A stretch of 35,414 bases of DNA from contig JALOPK010000002.1 in the NCBI GenBank assembly GCA_025453925.1, forward strand, positions 1 through 35,414, read 5' to 3'. This DNA comes from Candidatus Eiseniibacteriota bacterium. GTDB taxonomy: Bacteria > JAFGKV01. Under the pieces are notes generated by a model that saw nothing but the letters and a program-made list of their open reading frames with translations, was not told where the DNA came from and searched no databases. The first letter of the stretch is position 1. Every line of letters starts with the position of its first letter. Both the position numbers and the translations under genes were made by a program. Positions 20,290 to 28,355 of the stretch are shown piece by piece.

Positions 20290-21351
20290 ATGATCCATAT
20301 GAATCACGCCAGCCAGGCGGTCCTTCCCGAGGCTTCGATTCGGGCCGCTCATGCCGTATACTCCCACTATGCGGTCGCGGGATCGCTGCCCATCGAGAGG
20401 TGGAAGGAAATCACCGCCACGGCCCGCCATAGGGTCGCCAGCCTCGCAGCGGTCGATGCCGTTGACATCGGCTTTGTCGCCAGCACTACCCACGGTCTGC
20501 AGTGTGCGATGCAGCTCGTGCCATTCCGGCCAGGGGACCGGGTGATCGTGTCCGGGGCGTTCCCGACCATCGTCGCACCATGGATGTATGGATCCGTTGC
20601 CGGCGTGAGGCCCTTGTTCGTGGAGTGGACCGAACCGGAGGCGGTGCTGCAGGGTGTCGCCGCTGCCTGTGCGGAAGGCCCCGTAAAGGCGGTGTTCATC
20701 GATTGGGTGCACTACACCACGGGCCGCATGCTCGATCTGGCGCAGGTGAGGGCGATCATGCCCTCGGATTCCTATCTGGTCGCCGACGTCATGCAGGGGC
20801 TTGGGCTGCTTCCTTCCCCCGCCCGGCACGTCGACATCATGGCTGCCGGCGGGGCCAAGTGGCTCATGGGGCCCGAGGGAACGGGCATCCTCTACCTTCG
20901 GCCCGACCGGCAGTGGAATCCCGGCCCCGTGGGCTGGCTCTCGGCCGAGTATGACGACTTCACCCACTGCATGCCCCCACGCCCGCCTGCTCCGGGGGCT
21001 CGCCGGCTGGAGGCCGGTACCCGCAATACACCCGGCATCGCGGCGCTTTCGGAGAGCATCAACCTGATCCTCGAATCGAACGACCCATGGGGGAAGGTCC
21101 GTCCCATGGTGCAGGCCCTGATCGAGGGCGCGCGACGCCTTGGCCTGGCGACCTCAGTGACGACTCCGGAAAGCGGTATCGTGGGGATCGAGGTCGCCGA
21201 TCCGCCCGCCATCGCCGCCGGCCTGCTGGAGCGTGGCATCCGTGTCTCCGCTCGGGACCGCTGGGTCCGTATCTCCCCCCACTTCGTGAACACGATGGCG
21301 GAAGTCGACACCGTGCTCGCCGCCCTCGCGGATATCCTCGCCGGAGCGTGA
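20290..21351 (+). CDS. Aminotransferase class V (PLP-dependent, cysteine-desulfurase-like fold)
   Basis: MNHASQAVLPEASIRAAHAVYSHY; DAVDIGFVASTTHGLQCAMQLVPFRPGDRVIVS; SYLVADVMQGLGLLPS; AAGGAKWLMGPEGTGILYLRPD (PLP lysine region). Confidence 0.85.
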   Translation: MIHMNHASQAVLPEASIRAAHAVYSHYAVAGSLPIERWKEITATARHRVASLAAVDAVDIGFVASTTHGLQCAMQLVPFRPGDRVIVSGAFPTIVAPWMYGSVAGVRPLFVEWTEPEAVLQGVAAACAEGPVKAVFIDWVHYTTGRMLDLAQVRAIMPSDSYLVADVMQGLGLLPSPARHVDIMAAGGAKWLMGPEGTGILYLRPDRQWNPGPVGWLSAEYDDFTHCMPPRPPAPGARRLEAGTRNTPGIAALSESINLILESNDPWGKVRPMVQALIEGARRLGLATSVTTPESGIVGIEVADPPAIAAGLLERGIRVSARDRWVRISPHFVNTMAEVDTVLAALADILAGA

Positions 21352-21367
21352 TCGCTGCCTGTTTCTC

Positions 21368-21403
21368 ATATAGGACATGTCCAATATAGGACATGTCCTA
21401 TAT
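21368..21403. repeat. Perfect 15-bp inverted repeat with 6-nt loop, built from two GGACATGTCC palindromes; possible bidirectional terminator or protein-binding site
   Basis: atataggacatgtcc (21368-21382) aatata ggacatgtcctatat (21389-21403). The second copy alone, 21384-21403, is a perfect 20-bp palindrome. Confidence 0.9.
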
Positions 21404-21438
21404 CAAGCGCCTCCCGCTGCCGCCTTGCACATCTCCTG

Positions 21439-21579
21439 CTGGAGCAGTGTAAACCGCGACCGCTGCCCCAGTGGGAGCGACTTCAGTCGCGATCCGGTAA
21501 TCCCCCGTCGCGCCTCACGGCGCTCCAACATCGTTGGTGCACCAGCCCCGTGCCCTGTTGGAGCGGTGTGAACCGCGAC
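21439..21579. repeat. Cluster of four REP/BIME-like units in mixed orientation between convergent genes
   Basis: Units: GCTGGAGCAGTGTAAACCGCGAC (+), GTGGGAGCGACTTCAGTCGCGATCC (+), reverse complement of GTTGGAGCGCCGTGAGGCGCGAC (-), GTTGGAGCGGTGTGAACCGCGAC (+). Each has a GGAGC...GCGA frame around a short stem-loop. Confidence 0.75.
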
Positions 21580-21585
21580 GGCGCG

Positions 21586-23466
21586 TCAGCGGGCGTTGCG
21601 GACGACGCGGAACCCGAGACGGTCATTCTGGAAGCCGGGGACGATGCCCAGACGGCTGGCCGACCTGCAGGCATCGGCCCGGGTGCGCCAGCTCCCGCCA
21701 CGCTGCACCCGCAGCGTGCCCTGCGGCGGGCCTAAGGGGTTCGACACTGCCTCTGAGGGATACTCGCCGTACCAGTCCCCGCACCACTCGGCGACATTGC
21801 CGTTCATGTCGAACAGGCCCCAGGCATTGGCAGTAGTTGTGGCAACCTCATGGGTGTGGCTGCCCGCATTATCGGTGAACCAGCAGTGCTTCCCCGACAT
21901 GCTTGCGCCCCAGGGGTACGCTGTGGTCGTGCCTGCGCGGCATGCATACTCCCACTCGGCCTCGGTAGGCAGCCGGTAGCCCGGCGCCGATTGGTCCCAC
22001 CATGCCTCCCCCGATTCGACGGGCGGGTTTCCGCCGAACGCCGATGTCAACGCCTTGTCTGCGTAGTAGCAGGGTTTCAACCCTTCCTGCTGCGAACGCC
22101 GGTTGCAGTAGATGACCGCATCGAACCAGGTTACCTGTTCAACCGGACGGTTCGGCCCGCGCCACCGCGAGGGGCTCTTCCCCAGGACCGCCTCCCACTG
22201 GGCAACGGTGACCTCCGTCGCCTGCATGAAGAAGGGCGCAGGCAGCGTCACCTCATGGGAGGCTTCTCCTCCATCACGACCCGCCTCCATGGGCGGTGAT
22301 CCCATGGTGAACGTTCCCGCGGGAACCGCGACGAAGCCCTCTGGCGCCTCGAAGGGGATCGGCGCGGCCAGGCCATCGTCATAGACAAACTCCACCTCCT
22401 GCTGCAGCCATTCAGATTCCGATCCGCCATCGTCGATCGCTTGCGCATAGATGCGCTGGCGACCCTCGGCGACCTCGAACGAGAAGGTCCCCGCCGCCTG
22501 TTCGACTGCAGCCTGCGGGTCATTCACCGCACACCGGTAATGGGCGATCGCGCCATCGTCAGTGCCCTCCAGGAGCACGGTGAGAGTGGTTCCGCGTACA
22601 CGCTCACCGCTCACTGGCGACACGATGCGGACCGACGGAGGCGCATCGATCACCCGGAACTCGAACCGGTGGGGCTCGGAGTAGTTACCATCGCAGTCCT
22701 TGGCCTGGACCTGGAACACATGACTCCCGCGGGGCACTTCCGCGAGTTCCGCGCGTGCGCGTTTAGTCACCACCGGCTCTCCATCGTCCAACTGGTACCG
22801 GTACTCCTCAATGCAGCGCTCGTCGTTGCCGAGGAAGACAAAGGTCGCAAGGCGCGCATCCTTGACGTTCATGACGCCCTTGGGAGTCTCGAGAAGACGA
22901 ACGGTCGGGGGTGCCCCCGTGGCGGTCGGCACGGGCAAAGGCGCGACATAGGGGCGATCCGGCTCGGCCTGCGGCACGATTGGTGGCGCTATGGGCACGG
23001 GTTTCTCCGACGTACACCCCAGCTCCCGCGCCGCATCAGGCATGATCTTGAACAAGTCCTTCAGCCTCTGCCCCATGCGGTTCACCGAACACCTCACCTG
23101 GGCGGTCTGCACATCCACGAGCTCGGCGGTCATGAAGTAGTCGCCCTCGACCTGAGAGAGCGAACCGAGCACGATCCAACGGACATTGAGGATCTCGCCC
23201 ATCTGGATGGCGCACTCGGTCTCGGTGCAGTCGATGAGCTGCACCTGCTGCTCCTTGAGGATGGTCTCCATGTTCTTTCGATCGACCACCACGAAGTTCC
23301 GCTGGTTCACGAACTCGCTGCGCAACCGCTCCGAGATGATGTCGGCCTCCTCCGGTTTCACCAGATTGGCCTTGAAGTGCAACACGGCTAGACGTCGTTC
23401 GAGATCGCCGGCCGTGGCGGACGCTGCGATCATCGTTGCCACGCACACAGTCGCCGACCAGCGCAT
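21586..23466 (-). CDS. Signal peptide + CsgG/FlgO-like N-domain + Ig-like region + C-terminal FGE(SUMF1)/sulfatase-modifying-factor fold domain
   Basis: RLAVLHFKANLVKPEEADIISERLRSEFVNQRNFVVVDRKNMETILKEQQ...WIVLGSLSQVEG; FGE-type FTMGSPPMEAGRDGGEASHEVTL, YRLPTEAEWEYACRAGTTTAYPWG, GLFDMNGNVAEWCGDWYG, RVQRGGSW, DRLGFRVVR. Confidence 0.85.
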   Translation of the reverse strand: MRWSATVCVATMIAASATAGDLERRLAVLHFKANLVKPEEADIISERLRSEFVNQRNFVVVDRKNMETILKEQQVQLIDCTETECAIQMGEILNVRWIVLGSLSQVEGDYFMTAELVDVQTAQVRCSVNRMGQRLKDLFKIMPDAARELGCTSEKPVPIAPPIVPQAEPDRPYVAPLPVPTATGAPPTVRLLETPKGVMNVKDARLATFVFLGNDERCIEEYRYQLDDGEPVVTKRARAELAEVPRGSHVFQVQAKDCDGNYSEPHRFEFRVIDAPPSVRIVSPVSGERVRGTTLTVLLEGTDDGAIAHYRCAVNDPQAAVEQAAGTFSFEVAEGRQRIYAQAIDDGGSESEWLQQEVEFVYDDGLAAPIPFEAPEGFVAVPAGTFTMGSPPMEAGRDGGEASHEVTLPAPFFMQATEVTVAQWEAVLGKSPSRWRGPNRPVEQVTWFDAVIYCNRRSQQEGLKPCYYADKALTSAFGGNPPVESGEAWWDQSAPGYRLPTEAEWEYACRAGTTTAYPWGASMSGKHCWFTDNAGSHTHEVATTTANAWGLFDMNGNVAEWCGDWYGEYPSEAVSNPLGPPQGTLRVQRGGSWRTRADACRSASRLGIVPGFQNDRLGFRVVRNAR

Positions 23467-23533
23467 ACTCGCTCCTTTCAGTGGGGCAGAACAGGCATCA
23501 CGTGCGGGCCGACCCTTCGCTCCCTGCGTGCGG

Positions 23534-25636
23534 TCAAGGGGCGCTCTCCGTGAGGTAGTTCCGGGGAGTGATCGTGCCGTTCTGCGACAGATCGAACACG
23601 TACCACCATAGTCCGGTCCCCGATTGGGGCACGTCCCAGCTCGCGATCACACCGGTGCCTGAGTAGACCACCACCCGTGCGTTGGACTGGGTGATCGGGG
23701 TCTCGTCGCTCGAGTACTTGAGGACCGCGTACTTACAGTCAGCGATAAGCTGATAGATGGTGATCGTCTCGGGACCCTCTCCATCAGTATCGTCGCGGTC
23801 GAGGTAGGCGTAGGGCTCCGAAGTCTCGCTGCCGCGTGAGCCAAACGGATAGTAGATGTGATACTGATCACCGACCCACATATGGCTGTCGAGATCGCGG
23901 GGGCTCGTGCCCCATGACATGACGATGCGATACTGACCCTCCGCCAGTTGCCGGCTGAGCACGAAGTTGGCCACCGCCGACTGACCGGCGAGGACGACAT
24001 CCTTGTTCTCCGTGATGTACCCGGACCGGGATGCCGTCAGGTCGTAGGCCCCGTCCAGGAGCGCGGGGAATTCATACCGTCCGTCCTGACCAGTCGTTGT
24101 TGACCGTGTCATCGGTCCCGCAAGATCGAGTCGCACATCAGCAAGCGCCGAACCCGTCTGTGCATCGGTCACCAGCCCCGATATGCCGACGGATGTCGCC
24201 ACCACGCTCACCACGGCAGTCGGTTCGTCAGGATCATTGCTCAGAATGACGATGGTTCCTGAAGAGGTGTCGAGATCGGTGCCGAATTGGGCGGTCGCAT
24301 GCAGCTCCTGAGTCGCGCCCGGCGCGAGCGTGAAGGATGCAGGACTCACCGACAGCCACGTGAGGTCGTCAGCCACAGTACTCACGTTCAAGATCAGGTT
24401 CCCGATGTTGCGCACGGTGAGTGTCCCTGTCACGCTCTCACCGGGGGTGAACGGGAAGGAGAGTGTCCGCCGTGAGACGTCGATGTTGGGCCACACCTGC
24501 ACTCCGGAGCCGGAGCGAACGGGCCGGATGCCGCTGAACGATGTCGGCATTCCCGGTTCGAGGCCGGTGCGGGATGCCGAGCGGCAGGCGAAGTCGGGGA
24601 AGGCGTATGCCCCCCCGCGGATGACCCGCCACGTGCCGGTTGTCGGCCCGCGGGGGTTGGCGGACGGCGATACGGCGTAGTAGTCGGGATCGAACCAGTC
24701 ATTGCACCATTCGCTCGCATTCCCACTCATGTCATGGAAGCTCCACCCGTTGGGCTCCCGGGTGCCCCCATCGTGCGTCGTATTGCCCGAGTTCCCCGCG
24801 TGCCAGCAGAAGCGATCATCCATAGTCTCGCCCCAGTAGAACTCAGAGTTGGAGCCGGCGCGACAGGCATACTCCCACTCAGCTTCAGTGGGCAGCCGGT
24901 ACCCCGACGCATCCCAGTTCATCCCCACGGTGGGCATCTGCGCCGCCAGATCCGCAGCGTCGTAGAAGGGGACATACCCCTCCCGCAGGCTCAATGCGTT
25001 GCAGAATGCTGCCGCCAGAAACCAGCTCACGGCCTCCACTGGCCGGTCTGCTCCCGGGAATACCGAAGGGTTCTCCCCTGTGACGGTCACGTACTGCTGC
25101 TGTCGCACTTCGTTGCGGGACATCGAGAACGAGTTCACGGTCACCGTATGCACGGGCCGCTCTACACCGTCGCCTACCTGGGGCGACCCCATTTGGAATG
25201 TCCCACCCGGAACCGCCACCATGTCAAGAACCGCACCCGCCCGCGTCATCCGCACGGTTGCGGTCTGCGTCGCGCCCAGCATGACCATCACGGTGGTCTC
25301 TCCCCAACTGGAGAGCAGCCCCCCACGAAACCCCTCGACGCGGATGCGAAGCTGGCCGACCGGCACTTCAAGCTCCAGCCGGCCCCGGGCGCCTCCCTCA
25401 AGGATTTCCATGGCGCGTCGGACCACGAGATCAGGGCCCTGAAACACCATGACGTATGCGCTGTCCACCAGAGAAGGGCTCGCCATGCCGTTGCCGGGGC
25501 CCTCCCACTCCAGTTGGAGGATGAGCTGCGCGGTCTGCGGTGTGATGAGGTCCTGCTGGCAGGAGAGCCCCGCGAGACACACGAGCGGAAGCGCCACCCG
25601 GCCCAGGAACCAGTTCCGGCTTTCTTTCATGGTCAT
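23534..25636 (-). CDS. Lipoprotein with FGE-fold domain, an Ig/ASPM-like domain, a carboxypeptidase-regulatory-like domain and a C-terminal YfaP/DUF2135-like domain; start at 25636 rather than 25825
   Basis: Lipobox CLAGLSC after MTMKESRNWFLGRVALPLV; FGE-type FQMGSP, YRLPTEAEWEYACRAGSNSEFYWG, SFHDMSGNASEWCNDWFD; ISGLVTDAQTGSALADVRLDL...DGRYEFPAL; YRIVMSWGTSPRDLDSHMWVGDQYHIYY. Confidence 0.85.
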   Translation of the reverse strand: MTMKESRNWFLGRVALPLVCLAGLSCQQDLITPQTAQLILQLEWEGPGNGMASPSLVDSAYVMVFQGPDLVVRRAMEILEGGARGRLELEVPVGQLRIRVEGFRGGLLSSWGETTVMVMLGATQTATVRMTRAGAVLDMVAVPGGTFQMGSPQVGDGVERPVHTVTVNSFSMSRNEVRQQQYVTVTGENPSVFPGADRPVEAVSWFLAAAFCNALSLREGYVPFYDAADLAAQMPTVGMNWDASGYRLPTEAEWEYACRAGSNSEFYWGETMDDRFCWHAGNSGNTTHDGGTREPNGWSFHDMSGNASEWCNDWFDPDYYAVSPSANPRGPTTGTWRVIRGGAYAFPDFACRSASRTGLEPGMPTSFSGIRPVRSGSGVQVWPNIDVSRRTLSFPFTPGESVTGTLTVRNIGNLILNVSTVADDLTWLSVSPASFTLAPGATQELHATAQFGTDLDTSSGTIVILSNDPDEPTAVVSVVATSVGISGLVTDAQTGSALADVRLDLAGPMTRSTTTGQDGRYEFPALLDGAYDLTASRSGYITENKDVVLAGQSAVANFVLSRQLAEGQYRIVMSWGTSPRDLDSHMWVGDQYHIYYPFGSRGSETSEPYAYLDRDDTDGEGPETITIYQLIADCKYAVLKYSSDETPITQSNARVVVYSGTGVIASWDVPQSGTGLWWYVFDLSQNGTITPRNYLTESAP

Positions 25637-25643
25637 CCCCCTC

Positions 25644-26747
25644 CTACCACGTGCGCGCCAGGACGGAACGAACCTCAAGGCCGCTGATATCGGTCTCTCC
25701 GGACGTGGTCCATGCGGTGCCGGAAAGAGTTCCGCCGTCGATCGTGAGAGTGGTCTGCCTGCCCAACCTGAGCCGGGGCCCGATCGAGGCGCCGAACACC
25801 CGGCCTCCTCCGGATCCATACCCATTGTTCCCCTCGATTCTTAGGAAGCCGGTTGCCTCCGCCTTGAGCCAAGGGGCGATCACATACCCTACCCGAAGCC
25901 GGAGCGCACCCTCCGGGCCAAAGGAATTCGCATCTTCGTCCACCAGGCCCGCATCGCTGTCTGCCTTGCCGGCAGCCCGGAACCGCGCCCACATGCGTAC
26001 CTCAACCGGATCGAACAAGCGGGGATAGATCGTCAGCAGACCCCGGATATCGGTCCGCGGCCCAAGTCTGCGCAGCTCATCGCCTTCCCAGAGGTCGCTC
26101 CCGTACACCACCACTGCCACGTCGGTCTTGAGCAGTGCAGGTGCGCTCCCCACCGAAACGCGGCGATAGAGACCCGCCGTGAACACCAGTTCCTCTCCCG
26201 GATCCAGTTCCTCATCGCTGTCCTCATAGGGCTGATACCGCGCGCGGACCGAATAGCCGATCCCGCCCGCGAGAGTGTTCTCCCCCCACGGACGGGCCAC
26301 GGCAATGCCTGCGGTCGCACTGAATCCGTCGATCGGGCTATCCATGGCGAAGCCGAGCTCGTCGCTCGCCACCAACGCGGCGATGGGAAGTTCCTCCTGC
26401 GAGAGCCGCGTAGACGCCGTGGGGACGCTGCAGCCTGCGCGCAGCAAAAGCGTCTGATCCAACGCATACCACGAAGTCTTGAGCACGACATTCCCCACCG
26501 CGGTGAGCTCTTCGTCGGCGGCGTCAAGCACGGTCCGCCCAGGGTTGCTCTTGAGAGTGAGGCCAAACCGCGAACCAAGCGGCAGATCGAGTCTGATGGG
26601 AACGGCGATCTGAGAGACCTCCAGGGTCGTGGTGTCCGCGGATTCCCATTGCCGAAGGGCGAGGCCGAACTCGAGCCGTCCGTTTCGTTGCGCGGCGGCG
26701 GAGCACGCGAACGCCGCGGTCAGCATCACAACGAGTGTCCTTCGCAT
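25644..26747 (-). CDS. Predicted outer-membrane beta-barrel protein
   Basis: Signal peptide MRRTLVVMLTAAFACSAAAQ; alternating amphipathic strands with aromatic girdle residues; C-terminal LEVRSVLARTW. Confidence 0.65.
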   Translation of the reverse strand: MRRTLVVMLTAAFACSAAAQRNGRLEFGLALRQWESADTTTLEVSQIAVPIRLDLPLGSRFGLTLKSNPGRTVLDAADEELTAVGNVVLKTSWYALDQTLLLRAGCSVPTASTRLSQEELPIAALVASDELGFAMDSPIDGFSATAGIAVARPWGENTLAGGIGYSVRARYQPYEDSDEELDPGEELVFTAGLYRRVSVGSAPALLKTDVAVVVYGSDLWEGDELRRLGPRTDIRGLLTIYPRLFDPVEVRMWARFRAAGKADSDAGLVDEDANSFGPEGALRLRVGYVIAPWLKAEATGFLRIEGNNGYGSGGGRVFGASIGPRLRLGRQTTLTIDGGTLSGTAWTTSGETDISGLEVRSVLARTW

Positions 26748-26756
26748 CGTCTCCTC

Positions 26757-28346
26757 CTACGGGAAATCGATGTCGATCACAATGGTGGGGGGCCCTGCCT
26801 CCCCCCCGATGGAAGGCTCCCGCGAGTCCTCGCCCGGATCGACGCCTCCGGTGACCACGTCCGCCAGATCGTCGAGGAGATCGGAGGCCAGTTCCTCCTC
26901 CGTCGGGTTCGCACCGGGCCATTCCTCTTCGCCTTCCCTTGCACCCTCATCGACGACACCGGCTCCTTCGTCGCCAGGCCCCGCTTCCTCATCGGCTCCG
27001 CCGGGGCCTTCGTCGTCGGGTGCTGTTCCTTCACCACCTCCGCCTGCCCACCGTTCGCCCGTGCCTCCACCATCATCCCCGCGGCCGTGAGACGACCGCG
27101 CGAGGAACTCCTGTTCGAACTGACTGACATCATCGGCCACGCGGTCAGTCTCGGCGAGCTGCTGCACCTTGTCGGCAGCCTCCCTGAACTTCGGGTCAGC
27201 CTTCGATGCTGCTTGGTAGTGCGTATGGGCCTTGGGCCAATCGCCCGCGTCCTCGGCGGCGAGACCGCGGGAGAACTCCAGGAAAGCGAGCAGGTTCCTG
27301 GTGGGCCTTCGAGAGATCTCCTCTCGTTCGATCTCTGTGAGTTCGATGCCCAAGCGCGAAACCGCGTCAAAGACGATGCCCTTCTCCATATCAAACACGG
27401 CATCAAGCTTGCCACCCACGGGTCTCAGGTTGTCGAGCCGGCCCTGGACCACGTCGGCTACCGCGGACTCGATGTTCACCCCGCCGGGGAAATCCCGATA
27501 CACGCCGTTGAGCACTGTGCCGGCGCCTGCGATCCTTCCCATACGCAGTGCGGTGCGATCATCAACCAGGCCGCTGGCACCCAGGCCAATCTCTTCCAGG
27601 AGCGCCACGACACGCGATCTTTCCAGAACCTGCAACCTACGGACCATGGAAAGGTCGGTCGTGAGGAACTCGGCCAAGCCCCGCCCCAAGACGGCAAGCT
27701 CCGAAGACACGCCGACGTACCGGAAGGGAAAGACGCCGACCGTCAGCCGGGGGAGTGCCTTGGCACGGGATGACTCCTCCTTCACCAGCCGCCCCATCTC
27801 GGTGTGCAGTTGTTGTCGCAGTATGAACCGGATTCTCCCCCGGATCTTGCGCTGGGCGCTCCGGGAAGGGATGGCGGGATACGCCTGGTAGATCTTGACC
27901 GCGCCATCCAGGTCGCCCGCCCGCTCCCGCATCAGACCTCGATAGAGCACACCCTCGGCCGACCAGTACCCCAGGCTTTGAGCGTTGGTGAGCTTCGTCT
28001 CCGCATCTTGATGCCGGCCCGTCCGGTAGTACGCCTGTCCCAGGAGGTCGAGTACCTCGCCGTTGTTGGGGTTCTGCACCGCCAGCGCCTCCAGGATCGG
28101 AAGCGCCTCCGCGCCCTTGTCCTCTGCAACGAGAGACCGTGCCCGTCCGACGCCGCTTGACGCACATCCCAGCACGAGCGCGCACAATGGGATGCACGCC
28201 CACACCAGCAAACGGTGCACCTCACTTCCGATTGATCGCGGGCTGGGGGAAGCCGTCCGCCCTCCATTCGCGGTTCCCCTCCCTCCGTTTCGGATTTCGG
28301 ATTTCGGATTTCGGATTCCTCTGGTATCCGCCGGCTGCCGACTCAT
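26757..28346 (-). CDS. CsgG-like/TPR lipoprotein with an acidic Gly-rich C-terminal tail; true start uncertain (28346, or GTG at 28220)
   Basis: Lipobox ALVLGCASS; TPR-like GAEALPILEALAVQNPNNGEVLDLLGQAYYRTGRHQDAETKL; CsgG-like LTVGVFPFRYVG...LTTDLSMVRRLQVLERSRVVALLEEIGLGASGLVDDRTALRMGRIAGAGTVLNG. Confidence 0.75.
   Translation of the reverse strand: MSRQPADTRGIRNPKSEIRNGGRGTANGGRTASPSPRSIGSEVHRLLVWACIPLCALVLGCASSGVGRARSLVAEDKGAEALPILEALAVQNPNNGEVLDLLGQAYYRTGRHQDAETKLTNAQSLGYWSAEGVLYRGLMRERAGDLDGAVKIYQAYPAIPSRSAQRKIRGRIRFILRQQLHTEMGRLVKEESSRAKALPRLTVGVFPFRYVGVSSELAVLGRGLAEFLTTDLSMVRRLQVLERSRVVALLEEIGLGASGLVDDRTALRMGRIAGAGTVLNGVYRDFPGGVNIESAVADVVQGRLDNLRPVGGKLDAVFDMEKGIVFDAVSRLGIELTEIEREEISRRPTRNLLAFLEFSRGLAAEDAGDWPKAHTHYQAASKADPKFREAADKVQQLAETDRVADDVSQFEQEFLARSSHGRGDDGGGTGERWAGGGGEGTAPDDEGPGGADEEAGPGDEGAGVVDEGAREGEEEWPGANPTEEELASDLLDDLADVVTGGVDPGEDSREPSIGGEAGPPTIVIDIDFP
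28288..28317. repeat. Four-copy 7-bp microsatellite (TTTCGGA; CCGAAAT on the minus strand)
   Basis: tttcgga x4 at 28288-28315 plus a partial copy; minus-strand translation IRNPKSEIRN. Confidence 0.95.
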
Positions 28347-28355
28347 CTCATCTCC

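Noticed and set aside
21368-21579. Possible CRISPR array because of several short repeats in a row
   Set aside because: Units differ in sequence, orientation and spacing, and there are no cas genes; REP/BIME-like palindromes fit better.
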